Source: Adiantum capillus-veneris (taxonomy: Eukaryota; Streptophyta; Polypodiopsida; Polypodiales; Pteridaceae). Taken from it: a stretch of 64,000 bases of DNA. Below are positions 42,132 to 53,811 of this stretch, one piece after another. The notes under the pieces were generated by a model, which saw only the letters and a list, made by a program, of their open reading frames with translations, had not been told where the DNA came from and did not search any database. The position numbers and the translations under genes were made by a program. The DNA is taken from assembly GCA_014529385.2 (NCBI GenBank), contig CM043942.1, positions 52,937,976 through 53,001,975 on the forward strand, given 5' to 3'. Each line of letters begins with the position of its first letter. Position 1 is the first letter of the stretch.

Positions 42132-43136
42132 TAGCAAAAATATGAACCCCAAAAGGGCCTTGTAAGGATCCCTAATTTTAAGGGATTAAGGCAAAAAAAT
42201 GTGTGTGATTTAGGAGAGAAAGAGCATTCAATGAGGGTTTTCTCATAGGATTTCTTTTGGGTTGTCATAGGATTTTTGTAGGCTGAAATAGAGCCTGGGG
42301 GGTATTAGGTACATTCTCTCTCTACCCAAAAGAGTGGTGGCCCTTATGACAATAACTACCCTACCCCCTTTCTTTTGCCACATCATCAAGGGCGTCCATA
42401 ACCCCCGCCCTTTTTCAAGAAAAATTCAAATAAACCTCATTTTTACTCAAAACTTCTCCCCAACCTATATGCATACCCAAAAATCAAATTTTTCTCTCAA
42501 AATCTCACTGCTAGACCTGCAAAATGTCAAACTTTCCACCTTTTCTCAGTTCCCTCCAAAATCACTCCCCTCTCTCACACTCCTCTCCCTCTCTCTTCTC
42601 TCTTCTATTTTTCATGACAAACTCTTTCTCCTTCCCTCTCCTTGTTGCAGGTCCACTCCATAGCTCTCCACTCCATATCTCTACTGCAGCTCTCCATCCC
42701 ATAGCTCTCCTCTCCACTCCGTATCTCTGCAGCTCTCCATTCCATAGTTGTCCACTCCATAGCTCTCCTCTCCACTCCGTATCTCTGTTGTAGCTCTTCA
42801 TACCATAGGTCTCTTGCTTGATGCCAACTTTATCCCCCTTTCCATGGAGCTAAGTGACATTACAAACCTCCCTTCCGCAGCAAGATCTCCAAGTTCAAAA
42901 ATGGTGTCTCTACATGTTCGACTGCCAAAGGACTTCGCACCCTTAAAACGTCAATACTTGTAAATTGCACAACAACACCATGATACATGTCACACCAACG
43001 TGGACCTTTGGGTGCATGGTTGCCTCTACCCTAATGATCAATGTGTATTCAACATTCAATAGCCTTGCTTATTCTTACAATATGTAGAGAGGGGAGCAAG
43101 GTCTTCTTGGTGGACACTGCAAGTGATTGTTGACTA
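42132..43136. other. Unassigned stretch with a CTCTCC-rich tandem repeat
   Basis: A diverged tandem repeat of about 50-60 bp occupies 42655-42810 (units such as CCATAGCTCTCC and CACTCCGTATCTCTG). The rest has no recognisable feature. The reading frames across the repeat are low-complexity. Confidence 0.5.
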
Positions 43137-44043
43137 TTGGAGCTAATAGCACACAATGGTCTTTGCATCAATGCCAACTTCTTTCCCATACCACTAGTGG
43201 ATTGCGCGAAAGGATCATTCATGCAGAGGAGGAAGTGTAAATTGCTAAGCTACACGTGGAAGAGAAAAATGCTAAGATTGCAAAGCTTAAAGATAAGATC
43301 CTGCATCTTAAAAAGACGCCCTTAGGTGCAAGGAAACATAAGAGGAGCTTCTCATCCATAGAGACTTTAGCCCCCGAAGGCGGTGCTCAAAAAATAAGGG
43401 TTACAGCTACAAGGTGCATTTTGCTATGCTCCAATACATACTTTAAATTTCTTCTGTGGTAATGTTTTGTCCCTTCTTCTAGGAATTTTATCCAAGAGCT
43501 GTGTGGCCACATCCAAGAGGATCGCATCCATTTGTTGAGTTTGTGCCTCAAGAAATCGGATGTCGTAGCCCGTTTACAAGCACCAAATATAGAACATTCT
43601 ATTTCCTTGTCAATGAGGAGCCCTCCTTGGAGGAGATGGAGATCCTGCATTTGGCAATGGGTGGGGTGCTGCCAAATAGTAAAGATCCCATGCCCGCCCC
43701 TATAGATGTCCAGAGTGAGCAAAGATTGCAAGCCGTCAAATATACCCACTTCTTGGAAGGGGAAATTACAGTGAGAGAACATATTTCTGGCACCTTCGAG
43801 GTGCCCGACCTCAACAATCGTGACCCAGGTGCAATACCCAAAGTGGAGATCAACCACCTAAACAACATAATGATTGAAGATGAAGAGTATCTATTCTTGT
43901 ATGATCTGGAAAAGGCTTTTGGTGAGCGGTTAGATGAGTGCTTAAGCCTTATATGCACAAAGATGGAGTTCCCTCTTGATCCTGCACCAAAACATACAGA
44001 TGACAAGTTGCTTCCATTAAGGGACTCTGTCAGAGCAGAGTAA
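43137..44043 (+). other. Unidentified coding fragment, probably two exons
   Basis: Frame 43256-43462 begins with a short coiled-coil-like basic stretch (EEKNAKIAKLKDKILHLKKT). After TTCTTCTAG (a plausible 3' splice site near 43474-43482) a 180-codon frame, 43501-44043, runs to TAA. It contains HPFVEFVPQEIGCRSPFTST, MEILHLAMGGVLPNSKDP and FLYDLEKAFGERLDECLSLI. It is rich in acidic residues. I do not recognise a domain. It could be a gene fragment captured by a transposon or an exon of a decayed gene. Confidence 0.4.
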
Positions 44044-44326
44044 AGTCACGAATGAGGAGTTTGTTGCAACAGAAGCAGGATTGTTGCCAACCAAACTCCT
44101 ATCCGCCCTGACTTGTCTGGTTCGCACAATCCCCGCACAGTTGATGAGAGCAAATCCTATATCAACCTTGAAGCCACACCAAGTATGGATGATGAGGATA
44201 ACGCCTCGCATGAAATAAGGCCTCGTTCATGAGAGTAATACTCATCCTTTCTAGTCTTTGTTTCTTCACAATTTGACACTCGTCTAGCTAGACACACGTC
44301 AACTTTGATCCTAGCGCTACAAAATG

Positions 44327-45107
44327 TCAAAAATAACATATGAAAAACCATAATTTGGAAAAAAAAAACTGACTACGCATTGTTGTAGCCTCATCATTAG
44401 ATGGTACACCATAAAAATGTACCATTGCCATTTGAAGCTTTCTCAAATCAACAAAAATATTATTTGACATTGAGTAAGGAAATCCCTTGTCCACTCTGTC
44501 TGCACCGACGCTTGCATTGGTATGTTTTCTTACTCCTTTTGACCTCTTGGTAAAGGTGGATGAATACATTATCTCCTCTATGTGCAAATAGCCCCCTATT
44601 CGAAAGTACACATCCTAGTTCAAAGCCTTCTTAGCAAGATTGACCTTAAATGGTATAGGAAAAACATTCTCAGTAATTCCTCTTTCCCTTAAAGCATCCT
44701 TAAGGAGACCATATAAGGCAACGTAGCCCTTAGTACTAATTCCCACTTCATCACAAGTGGCAATGTTGGACAAGAAAGATTGCCCAATTTTGTGCTTCTT
44801 GAAGGAGTATGCAACTTCCTTTGTCACTTGGAGGAAGTGGTTTGCCTCTTTTGCAATCACCTCAAGCAGGCTAGTCTCTTTGAAAATGCAGTGTCCCCCT
44901 TGTGGATGTTTCAAAGCAGGTCACATGGCAACCACAACATGCTGTTGTCTTCAAAGCTCACAACATACTTGAGTATGTGCACATGCATATACTCAATGAT
45001 GGTGTGAAAAGTGGCATTGTGGAGTTGCATAGGTTTTTGTAAATCGATTGTGCAAGTGAAGAAGCCGTGAAGATCATTGCGTCCAACGTATTTGGTGTCC
45101 TCTAGGA
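44327..45107 (-). pseudogene. Unidentified protein-coding remnant
   Basis: Reading right to left: a frame from about 45107 gives FTCTIDLQKPMQLHNATFHT and YMHVHILKYVVSFEDNSMLW; a shift near 44920 leads to HPQGGHCIFKETSLLEVIAK. The frame 44914-44615 continues (FKKHKIGQSFLSNIATCDEV, GYVALYGLLKDALRERGITE) and, after a TAG at 44614-44612, on to VYFRIGGYLHIEEIMYSSTF. In total about 260 codons with one shift and one stop. The composition looks like real protein, but I cannot name the family. Confidence 0.45.
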
Positions 45108-45258
45108 AAAGAAAACCGTCAAAGGTATGTGGGAAGGTTGTCTGGTGTCTGTCTCTGTTGGTGATGCTTGTGTCTGGTCAGTTGTGCAATGAAGAAGCCG
45201 TGACTGTGCTCTCTGTCTCTCTGTCTGTTTGATGATGCACTGCATGTGTTGCCATGGT

Positions 45259-45259
<1 letters not shown>

Positions 45260-45336
<77 letters not shown>

Positions 45337-45414
45337 AGAAGGAACCGCAAAAGGGTGTGTGTGTCTCTTTTGATGATGATGCTGTTGCATGGGAGGAGCA
45401 TGTGTTGCCATGGT

Positions 45415-45450
<36 letters not shown>

Positions 45451-45500
45451 CTCCTCCAATGGTGAGACAATAAGCATCTTATAAAACCCCCCCCCCCCCC
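45260..45500. repeat. Compound (TC)n microsatellites and poly-C
   Basis: TC runs at about 45260-45333 and 45418-45448 flank a short segment with GTGTGTCTCTTTTGATGATG. A similar segment (TGATGATGCAC...TGTTGCCATGGTGA) precedes the first run, so the microsatellite and its flank are tandemly duplicated. Poly-C at 45487-45500 follows. Confidence 0.85.
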
Positions 45501-45841
45501 TAGATACTCGTTGCAAAAAAAAAAAAACCCAAAGCTCTTGAGTGAGATACACAAACACACATAGGTGCACACACAAACACTTAAACAAAATGTAAAAAAT
45601 TTTAATCAATGGTAGTGATACTATAACGACAAAGAAGTTTTGTGTTTCCATTAAACAAAATGCTTTACAACGTGGCATCAAAGTCGATCACATTGATCTA
45701 TCAGATCAACGTAAAGACAGTGCACTGCCAACCCTCCACTCCTCTTGCACTTCATGGTTGCCTCCATCCATCTACCGATATGAAACAACAAAAAAGCTTT
45801 TAGAAGACTAACATTGGGATACATGTAGACAACATAAAAAT

Positions 45842-46036
45842 CTAACTGACTTTGTGCCGATTGAGACGAAAATAGGCATCTTTGATATCTTCATAGCCCA
45901 AATAATCAAGTGTTCTCGTATGTTGGAGAGAATCCCAATGGTCATTGACATGCACAATCTCAAAAACACCATTTGACAAAGTAATGGGTATGTCAAATGT
46001 CACAAAATCAGCAACACTGGATTGTAGGGTATCCAC
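45842..46036 (-). other. Unidentified open fragment next to A4 gag
   Basis: A 64-codon frame with VADFVTFDIPITLSNGVFEI and DSLQHTRTLDYLGYEDIKDA. No domain recognised. It adjoins the end of the A-family protease start near 46090. Confidence 0.3.
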
Positions 46037-46084
46037 TTTCCACTCTTACACATCCAATGCTCATAGTGGAAGCGTAGGTACAAA

Positions 46085-46842
46085 TTAGTGGCTCAAAAAG
46101 GATAAGGGCATCATGCTCTCTCACCTTTCCCCAAGCATAGGAGAGAGAGATCCTTTGCAATGGGTGTCCTCTTTTGGAGCTTCAACCATGGAAGCTCTAG
46201 GAGTGTCATTGCATATAGTTCTTTTGTGGGCAAGAACGATAGCCATGTCCTTGCTCCTCACACTTAAAGCATTTATGGTCTTTGCAAAAGGCCTCTAACT
46301 CTTCAGGAAAGAGTTTATTTTTACGTTTTTAAACTCTTTCTCCTTTGCCTTGTTATTGTTGTTGTTGGTGGTGGTGGTGTTGCCTTGGGAAGAGTTTTGA
46401 GCAGTGTTCTTTCCTTTAGATTCATTTCGGTCTTTGTTTTCCATGGGCTTAGTATTCCTTCTAGCCCCTTGTTTGGAAATTGATCCTTGAAGCAAACATA
46501 GTGTGGTGGATGACTTCGGTGATAGTACTAGACCGTTGTGAGTTGACATACTCGGCCATTTCTTCAGGTAATCCCGCACAAAATTCTTGCTTTTGCTCGA
46601 CAAAGTCTATCTTTTGAAAGATTGCAGCTTTGAGATGTAAATCCCAAAATTTGTCCACATACTTGTGGATAGAACTCATTGGAAAGTAGCTTCAAACTTT
46701 GCCATTCAATGAGCACTTTGTCCTTGGCATCGCTTGCAAGGAATTGCTTCATTATGGAAACTCGCAGAGTTTTCCATGTTCTTTGGGGCTTTGCCATTCT
46801 CGCGGAGACTAGTCCACCATTGACGAGCAGATTTTTGAAAGT
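46085..46842 (-). pseudogene. gag: gag fragment A4 (family A)
   Basis: Matches A3 and A1 gag: HFQKSARQWWTSLRENGK at the right end, EWQSLKLLSNEF, FWDLHLKAAIFQKIDFVEQK, PEEMAEYVNSQRSS and MENKDRNESKGKNTAQNSSQ. A decayed knuckle and the protease start follow (HDALILFEP, where the active-site Asp position is Glu), and the match ends near 46090. Multiple frameshifts. The right end stops at 46842 where a different gag begins. Confidence 0.8.
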
Positions 46843-47127
46843 GATTCTTCACAAAGAGGATCAAGGGGCATTTAAAATTACCTTGACATATCTTTACAAC
46901 AATGCCCATGGTGTCAAAATCTATGAAGATTCACTGGATAGGACTTGTGTTAAGATAGAGGACACACAAACCAACTTCCAAGCGAAACCCATGGTAAATT
47001 ACCAAGGATATCGATACGTAGGTAGGGACGGGGATATGTACTTAGCCATGGACAAGCCTAACGAGGTCAACAACATGGGAAGATTGGTTTCCAAGAGGCA
47101 TGCAATGGACATTACTCTCAATACATC
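46843..47127 (+). pseudogene. Gag-like fragment D, left part (split by element C)
   Basis: Part of the frame 46679-47221: FKITLTYLYNNAHGVKIYED, NYQGYRYVGRDGDMYLAMDK and ending RHAMDITLNTS at the insertion point of element C. It resembles the N-terminal module of B gag and the continuation at 55828. It is interrupted, not functional. Position ACATC 47123-47127 is the target duplication. Confidence 0.6.
47123..47127. other. Target-site duplication of element C, left copy
   Basis: ACATC directly before the LTR start TGTGGGCTC at 47128; repeated at 55828-55832. Confidence 0.85.
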
Positions 47128-47374
47128 TGTGGGCTCTCCTTGCCCCGCACTGTCGAAGCAAGGGACTTGCCAATACACCGTGTGCGAGCCACAAATGGCT
47201 CCAAGCACACAACAAGCCTAAACTAGCAAGCTCAAGAGAGCAAAGGGTGTGTCACTCACCGCTCTACGCTCGCCTTCGTGGTGGATTCCTCGCCGCGATG
47301 AAGAAGAAGCTGCAGTCGTGCCGCGCTCAACCGCTTCGCCGTCGTCGTGCCTTCGTAATGCTCGATCGCACACA

Positions 47375-47455
<81 letters not shown>

Positions 47456-47745
47456 GGAGGTGAAGAGAAGAAGATGGAGATGGAGATGGAGCAAGAGCAC
47501 TCTTCTATTGCACAAATGAGAGAATGAGTAAAAATTAGGTTTAGTTGGCTTTTATATGAGCTCACCCCATTCACACTTGGGCGCCCATGCTTAGCCAACT
47601 AATCCCTTGAATGTCCAGTTAGAGTGCGCCTCTCATCGGCGATCACTCTTACCTTTTCCTATTGGTCCGACAAGCCCGGTACCTGACTCTAAATAAATAC
47701 AACGTTTATAGATCATAGGGTGTCCGTGTGCCGTGAGGGTTAACA
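47128..47745 (-). mobile_element. 3' LTR of element C
   Basis: 618 bp; on the + strand TGTGGGCTCTCC...GGTTAACA. A TATA box (TATAAAA on the - strand, 47550-47556) lies just upstream (in transcription order) of a compound CT/AC microsatellite (about 47378-47454). The inner end abuts the polypurine tract. Short frames such as 47100-47519 are repeat translation. Confidence 0.9.
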
Positions 47746-47758
47746 TGCCCCCCTTCCT
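47746..47758 (-). promoter_or_regulatory. Polypurine tract of element C
   Basis: On the - strand AGGAAGGGGGGCA, immediately before the 3' LTR. Confidence 0.85.
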
Positions 47759-49559
47759 GATGTAGATTCCGTCCTCGGAAGCTATTGAGTTGAAGCTGGT
47801 TCGTCGAGGTGGAAGAGCATTTGAGATGAATGTCCTTAGCCTTCTTCAGTCACTGCAAAATCAAACAACATTGGCACAGTAATGGCATTCTCTTAAAAAG
47901 CATATGCAGTTTTAGGTAGACACATTGATTGGTAAAAAAATTTCAAACAATTTGTTAGCAATGAACATTAAATTGCAATGTAATCAAATGCATAAACAGA
48001 TGTAAAGGTAAAAAATTAAACAAGTCTGGGGTCGCTAATTTGACGGTCGAAAGGCACTAGAGATCGAATATTAATACCATGGGTAAGCTTCTTAATTTTC
48101 TGTGGTCAATTAAGTTGTTTAATCGCGAGAGCCAAGTATTCATGTTCGAGGGCTGACTAGAGGCTATATCTAGAAAACCTTGTAGTTAAGCTACCATAAA
48201 AGGAATTTCTCATGAAATCATCGCCTGACTGATTACTTTTTCTTTGACCCCCCAAAGTCTTTTCACATTGATTCAATTATGATGTGTGTGCTTATTTTGT
48301 ATGCCTTGGGTTTTTTGCTTTTCAAGGAAAAGCGCCCACACTGGGAACCTCTAGGGCTCTAGTACCATAGGCGATACATGTGAGTGAAGTACCAATTCAA
48401 GCTGAGATTTCTCTTCCAGCTTAAAATTTTACATTGTGGCACTTTGATTTTTTGTTTGTTCATTTTCAGCATTTTAATTTTGTAACTTTGGGGGTCATAT
48501 AACACTGTTACCCTCCCCAGGCTCATCACATTAGTAAACTCCCTTTATAATACTTAAGCTAAAGGTCACTAGGGTTAAGCCCACTAGAAAGCCCTAGTAC
48601 ATTTCATACAATGCTGCCTAAATCGGATTAAGAACCTAAGTAACCATTGCTTATTAGGAAGGCATTCCCCATGGTATTAAGAGAAGATTTCTAACACCTA
48701 GCTTGGTCAAACTAGCTTAGTCGGACTGCTTGATTTTTACACCTAGAACAAGTGATTATGACAAAACATTACATTGAATTAAATGTTTGATACTAAGCCA
48801 ATGCGCTGAATATTATGCTACCAATCACAATCAAAGCAGACAATCATAGATGCAAAAAGATAAGGGCAATGCTAATGGACAAGAAACACCTGTTTGTGTT
48901 GATGGTCGCACGTTTGATTTGAAGTGTGAACAGAGAAAGATTCCATGAAGGTCCAAATCCTATCAATAGCAACACCTCCTGTACACACTATGAAACAAAA
49001 GGATACCTCCAGGAGGCACATCAGTGGGAAAAGAGAACTTTTGCTAATCACTCAACTCTCTAAAACAGAAACACTCCTATCGTACTAATCTTACCTACCC
49101 TCCATCACTCAAGTGATGAGATCAAAGGTGTTTTATGGCATAGAGCTTTCTGTTTCAACATGTACAACTGATCACATGTACCTGTCTGACATGTGTATGG
49201 TCTGAGCTCAATGTTTTGACTTTTAATGGGTTTCTGTTTCACTGTACCAATGTGACATGTGTAGGTCTGAGTCAATGTTTTGACTTTTAATGTGCATACT
49301 CGTTTGCTAATTGCTCTTGCTCTTTATTTTTATTTTTTTTTATGAGTATAAGGCTTTATATGTACATTCCCTAAGATTAGGAGATATAGAGGTCAGGGAG
49401 AAAGGTTGAGAGGGAAACAAATGAATGATGACAGTCAGCAAACACTCCCCCCTTCCTTGGGTAGATCATACCATTTGAAATGAGCTTGTCACCCTTTGAA
49501 ACCAATTGTTCCAGTTGGTAATAGGTGAGGATTTTTGCCAGTAGTTTTCTATTACCCTA
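47759..49559 (-). other. 3' non-coding tail of element C
   Basis: 1.8 kb with no domain in any frame. It contains a small duplication near 49190-49300 (TCTGAGCTCAATGTTTTGAC and TCTGAGTCAATGTTTTGAC). Nothing else seen. Confidence 0.5.
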
Positions 49560-50301
49560 GGTGCCTCGTCAAGTTGCAAGGGTGGTAAGGTACTCTCCCA
49601 GATCGAACTTGAAGTGGTTCATCAGGTGATTCTTGAACACTGGGAGGTGTGGATTCTTTTGTAGCTTCATGGAGGTCCACTACTATGGATGGAGGCTGTG
49701 TAGAAGCTTTTACCTCTATGGATGTATTACATGAGGAGCTAGAATCTTCATGGGACTCCCCCCTTCCTGAGCTAGGTGGAACAAATCGTTCTTTCTTTGG
49801 TACCCAAACTAGCTCGGGAGCGGGTGTGTAGCATTCTGTGATTTTTTTCTTTCAACGATCATTGATTCGTTTTGGAGCTACGGGATTGGGCTCACTTGGG
49901 TCAGGTGATAGGTAAGAGTACAATCTTCGGTTTGGCACCCAGGTTTGATCATTTCATGGATAGTAGCCTTGGGCTTCCAATAGTCGTTTAGGGATCCATC
50001 GCAACATTTGCTTACTTTTCTTGGAGCGAGTGGTACATTTCTTACAAGGCTTCTGTTTTTTAGCACTAGCTATGGTCACTAAAGAAGCTTTAGGGGCCCA
50101 CTTGTATGTTTTCTTCGTTACATTAGGATGAGTCTTGTCGGAAGCGATATGCATTGCTTGTAGCATATTTAAGGGTATAGGCATTTCATCCCCCTCAGGT
50201 GTTACCCAGGTCGTCCCCCTATTTCCCCAAGTGTCTATGGTTGATGCTATGTGGACCCAATCCACATTGTCAGACTCAGTCATCCCAGGTAGGATATCCA
50301 T
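49560..50301 (-). pseudogene. WxPK-type segment of element C
   Basis: After the protease the frame 50301-49954 has WVHIASTIDTWGNRGTTWVT, KTYKWAPKASL and QMLRWIPKRLLEAQGYYP, then a TGA. The same frame goes on with NDQTWVPNRRLYSYLSPDP to a second TGA, and a shifted frame gives PAPELVWVPKKERFVPPSSG and a Ser/Thr/Pro-rich tail ending near 49560. The W-x-P-K/N motifs parallel those of element B at the same position. Function unknown. Confidence 0.6.
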
Positions 50302-50825
50302 ATAAGGAGAATCTTGGCCAATGTCTGTATCCTTCTTACAAGTGTAACAATATTGTAGTGGGGCGAGTGAACTGTGGTGTCAGAGCGATGATCAATAATG
50401 GTTTTACTCCCTAAGGGGTGTACCTTACCAGTCACCAAATCCACTCTAAGGACAGAGTCTTGGAATTGCAAATAGACATGATTTTTAGACCAATCATGAA
50501 CCATTTGTGCTTCCCTCATGAATGGTCGTCCTAAAATCATTTCATATGACATAAGGTGTTTAGAGAAATCCATTACAATGAACGTATGTCGTACCTTGTA
50601 TCCTAGAACTTTGATCTTAAGATCCTTGAGCATCCCATAGGTTTGGCTATGGTACCATTTGCCATCTTTACCACAATGTTAGTAACACTGAGGCGGGGTT
50701 TTCCCATGGATTCCCAACAATCTTTTGTAACGATGCTAACTCCCGCACCACCATCAAGAATTCCCTTTATAGTTAATCCCTTGGTAGTGATGGGTAGGGT
50801 CGCATTAGACTCGTCGCCTTCAAAA
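50280..50825 (-). pseudogene. Retropepsin domain of element C
   Basis: The end of the long gag frame has TLPITTKGLTIKGILDGGAG (active site D-G-G, Asp at residue 683 of the 732-codon frame) and VSIVTKDCWESMGKPRL. A frameshift near 50620 leads to HTFIVMDFSKHLMSYEMILG and RPFMREAQMVHDWSKNHVYL. This layout parallels the element B protease (D-S-G). D-G-G occurs in other plant Ty3 proteases, so it may be a natural variant. Confidence 0.75.
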
Positions 50826-53650
50826 TACTGCCCTAATTCGTTAATGGGTACCTCGATCACGGACTCGTGTCCATCTAAGTCAAGTGATTGCACATGATTT
50901 TCCTCATCAATCATAATCGAGTCAGGCCTATTTGGTTGCGCAAACTGCGGTAATCCCGTTCGTAGCTCTCCGTTAAGGAATGCTCGAAGTGCAAGGAATA
51001 ACTCAGGATCTCCATACAGCTTTGCTATGATCGTGGTTCGGACCTCAGAAGACATGAAGTCCACTAGTTTGGCAACATTCATTGGCATTTTGCAGGGTGT
51101 AGGTCCTTGACTAGGAACTGGTGAGGATGGAATCTCATATTCCTCAATGGGATCGGGTATTCCTTCGTTAAACATCCTTTCCAACAAGAAGGGTGTATGC
51201 TCACTTTCTGATGTCCCGTCCTCACTCCCTTCTTGGATGATACTAGATATGGCTAACGGTCTATGGTTCATGTGGGGTGGATGAACTTGCGTGGGAAACA
51301 CTGTGTCACAAATTTTGACATGCATGGGTTCTGGTTCTAGTTTCCTTTGAGTCTCCTCCACTAAACCTCTTAGATGTTTCACCTGCTCAATCTCGTCTAC
51401 TGGGTTTGGGTACGTCCCAATCTTCTTGTTACGATTCTTCCCTTTTTGCCCCTGCGGTTTATCTTGGGGGTCTTGGATTGGATTTGGAAACACTTGTGGT
51501 GTTTTCAGAGGCTCTCTATGGTTTTCTCTTATTCGGTTTTCATTTGGTTCCATGTTACGGTTTTCTTTGTCGGTCTTTCCCTTTGTGGTATTGGTTCTAG
51601 TCTCCATTGTCTCGATTGAATCTGAATCATCCTCGAGGTCATTCATATACACGGGGTCATCTCCTGTTCCTATGTTTGTTTTGGAACTTGGCTTTGAATT
51701 TTCCGTATTCTGCGACCTCGTCCTTCGTGTCTTCTTTTTCTTTGCTTGGATAACTGACGCGGTATCTCTCTCTTCGAGGATATGGCCTGGACCTTGAAGC
51801 ATGGACCGTGTAATCGCATAAGCGGGTGCGACGGGTGGTATTGGCGATGTCACACTAGCAATTTCGACCAAATTTAGGGGTGTGATTTTAGGCGCATTTG
51901 GGTTATAGGGGCATTGGGAAATCAAGTGATCTATGCCACAACGATTACATGTGAGTATTGGCATTGCAGACGTGCTCCCTTGATTCATTTGCATCTGTGC
52001 AGCATTCTTTTGCAGCCTAATAGGGCACTCCGCTGCCCGATGTGGTCCACCACACTCGTAGCATTGAAGAGGTGGCCTCCTAGCCTGGGTGTTGATATTT
52101 TGACCTCTGGATGCGAGAGCAGCAGCTTGATAAACCGGCTTGACTTGCCCCCAACAATCTTCCATGTAGTATATAGGACACTCTTCCAATGTATCAAGTC
52201 CGTAGGCAATACTAGTGTCTATTTCCTCCTCACAGCCATCTGCATAAGCATTTGATGGCTCGCAACCCACTTGGTTCATAGGGGCGACTCTTGGATGCGG
52301 GGGCTGCGGTCCTAGCACAGGAGGTGGTAGCGGTGTAGCTTGTACAACATTTTGAGATCTAGGGACCATGTGTTGCGGTAGTTGCTCAACAGGTGGAGCA
52401 GGCATCACTACAGGAGCTCGAGGTGCATCCGTCCAGGCTACAGGTGGTCTATTTGCCATAATACGTTTGATCATTAAACAATCCTTAGCTTGGTGACCAT
52501 ACCTACCACATGCGTTGCAAGTTCCATTAAATTTTACTCTAAACGTAGGGCACTCACTAGTGCTATGTGGACCTAAGCAAATGGAACACCATTGTTGCTC
52601 CCTTCTTGGATACATGTGACTATTTTGAGGGGGTCGATTATCCTTAAGAGACTCTTGGATTGCCTTGGTGAGGTCTATCAAGAATGTCTCAAATACCTTT
52701 GGCTCATTGGCAATGGGCTTTGCAGTCATGGGTTCATACTCAATGGCTTGTGAGCTAGTGGATCTCGTGTCAGTAGACACCCTCATGCCTGCTATCATCA
52801 AGTTGTCCTCTAATTGGATTGCATTGGCAGTGACATCTTCCAGGTTGTGATACCTCTAATCACTAGTCCATTATAGATTCCTTCATTCCTCAACCCTCGA
52901 ATGAATCGATCAAGCAGTTGGTTATTGTTGAAGCGCTCATTTACAGGGCAACGAGAGTTTAAGTGCTTTAGACGACTAATGAAGTCCCTTACTGACTCTC
53001 CTTCCTTACGTTCGGCCTTCTGTAGCTGAGATGCTACACCCCAAAGCACACCTTCTCGTATGAACCCGAAGGGTAGGGTAGATTGTTTTCTCCCCACCCT
53101 TAGGGTTCCAGTTCCCAAATAACACTTAAGGCATTGCACTTAAGGTTCTTAGGTAAATCTCCAAAAAGTTCCAACTTTTATAAGAATCTCCTTGTTCCCA
53201 TTGAATTAATGTGTTTAGTGCAATTTGTACTGAAGGACTTAGGTTCTATTGATTCTGAAAGGTTTCATAGATGGAAAATTTTTTAGCATGTATGCCAATT
53301 TTGAAGCAAGGTGGGGAGTATTATGGAAAATGGTTGGAGAGAGGTTTTGGATTTTGTAATGATGTAGTATGGCATATGATAGATCATAATTTTTGGATAA
53401 GGGATAGGGACCTATGTTTGAAGCAAAACGCTGCCAATCACTGTATGTGAGGAGCAGGGCCTGAGTACTCTTGGAATCTAGTGGGAGAGGAACGGTACCG
53501 ATCTTGGCATATGTGTGGATGATGCAGATATGAACATAACCGGCATAGGTCCACTCGGATAAGGGCTAGGGAGCGGCACTTGAGGAGCATAAGCAGTGTA
53601 CAATTGGAGTGTGGGGGCCATGTGTGCAAAGGGGCTAGCACATACGGTCG
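50603..53650 (-). pseudogene. gag: gag of element C with four CCHC knuckles
   Basis: The N-terminal part (about 53650-53140) is decayed: a Pro/Ser-rich stretch, then capsid remnants over several frames. The frame 53139-52810 has the capsid C-terminal half (LQKAERKEGESVRDFISRLK, RFNNNQLLDRFIRGLRNEGI). The frame 52801-50603 (732 codons) is open and encodes the nucleocapsid. It has knuckles C72-C84 (CSICLGPHSTSEC), C95-C108 (CNACGRYGHQAKDC), C247-C259 (CYECGGPHRAAEC) and C285-C297 (CNRCGIDHLISQC). Three of the four are the short CX2CX3HX4C type. A charged linker and the protease follow. One shift near 52805 separates capsid and nucleocapsid. Confidence 0.8.
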
Positions 53651-53811
53651 AGGCCCCCTATATTAGGTACTACGACACTAGTTAGTGGCACTTGCGCTAA
53701 CCGTAGATCTCATGGGTACATTCTCGTCAGGCTTATCCCTGGAGTGAGCACTGTGTTTTCTAATAGAAGGGTTGAGCCAAGTTAGGGAAGCTAAAGTGTT
53801 CGCTCGGAGGC

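Noticed and set aside
51374-51797. + strand ORFs of 64-123 codons opposite element C gag
   Set aside because: Antisense shadows of the 732-codon gag frame.
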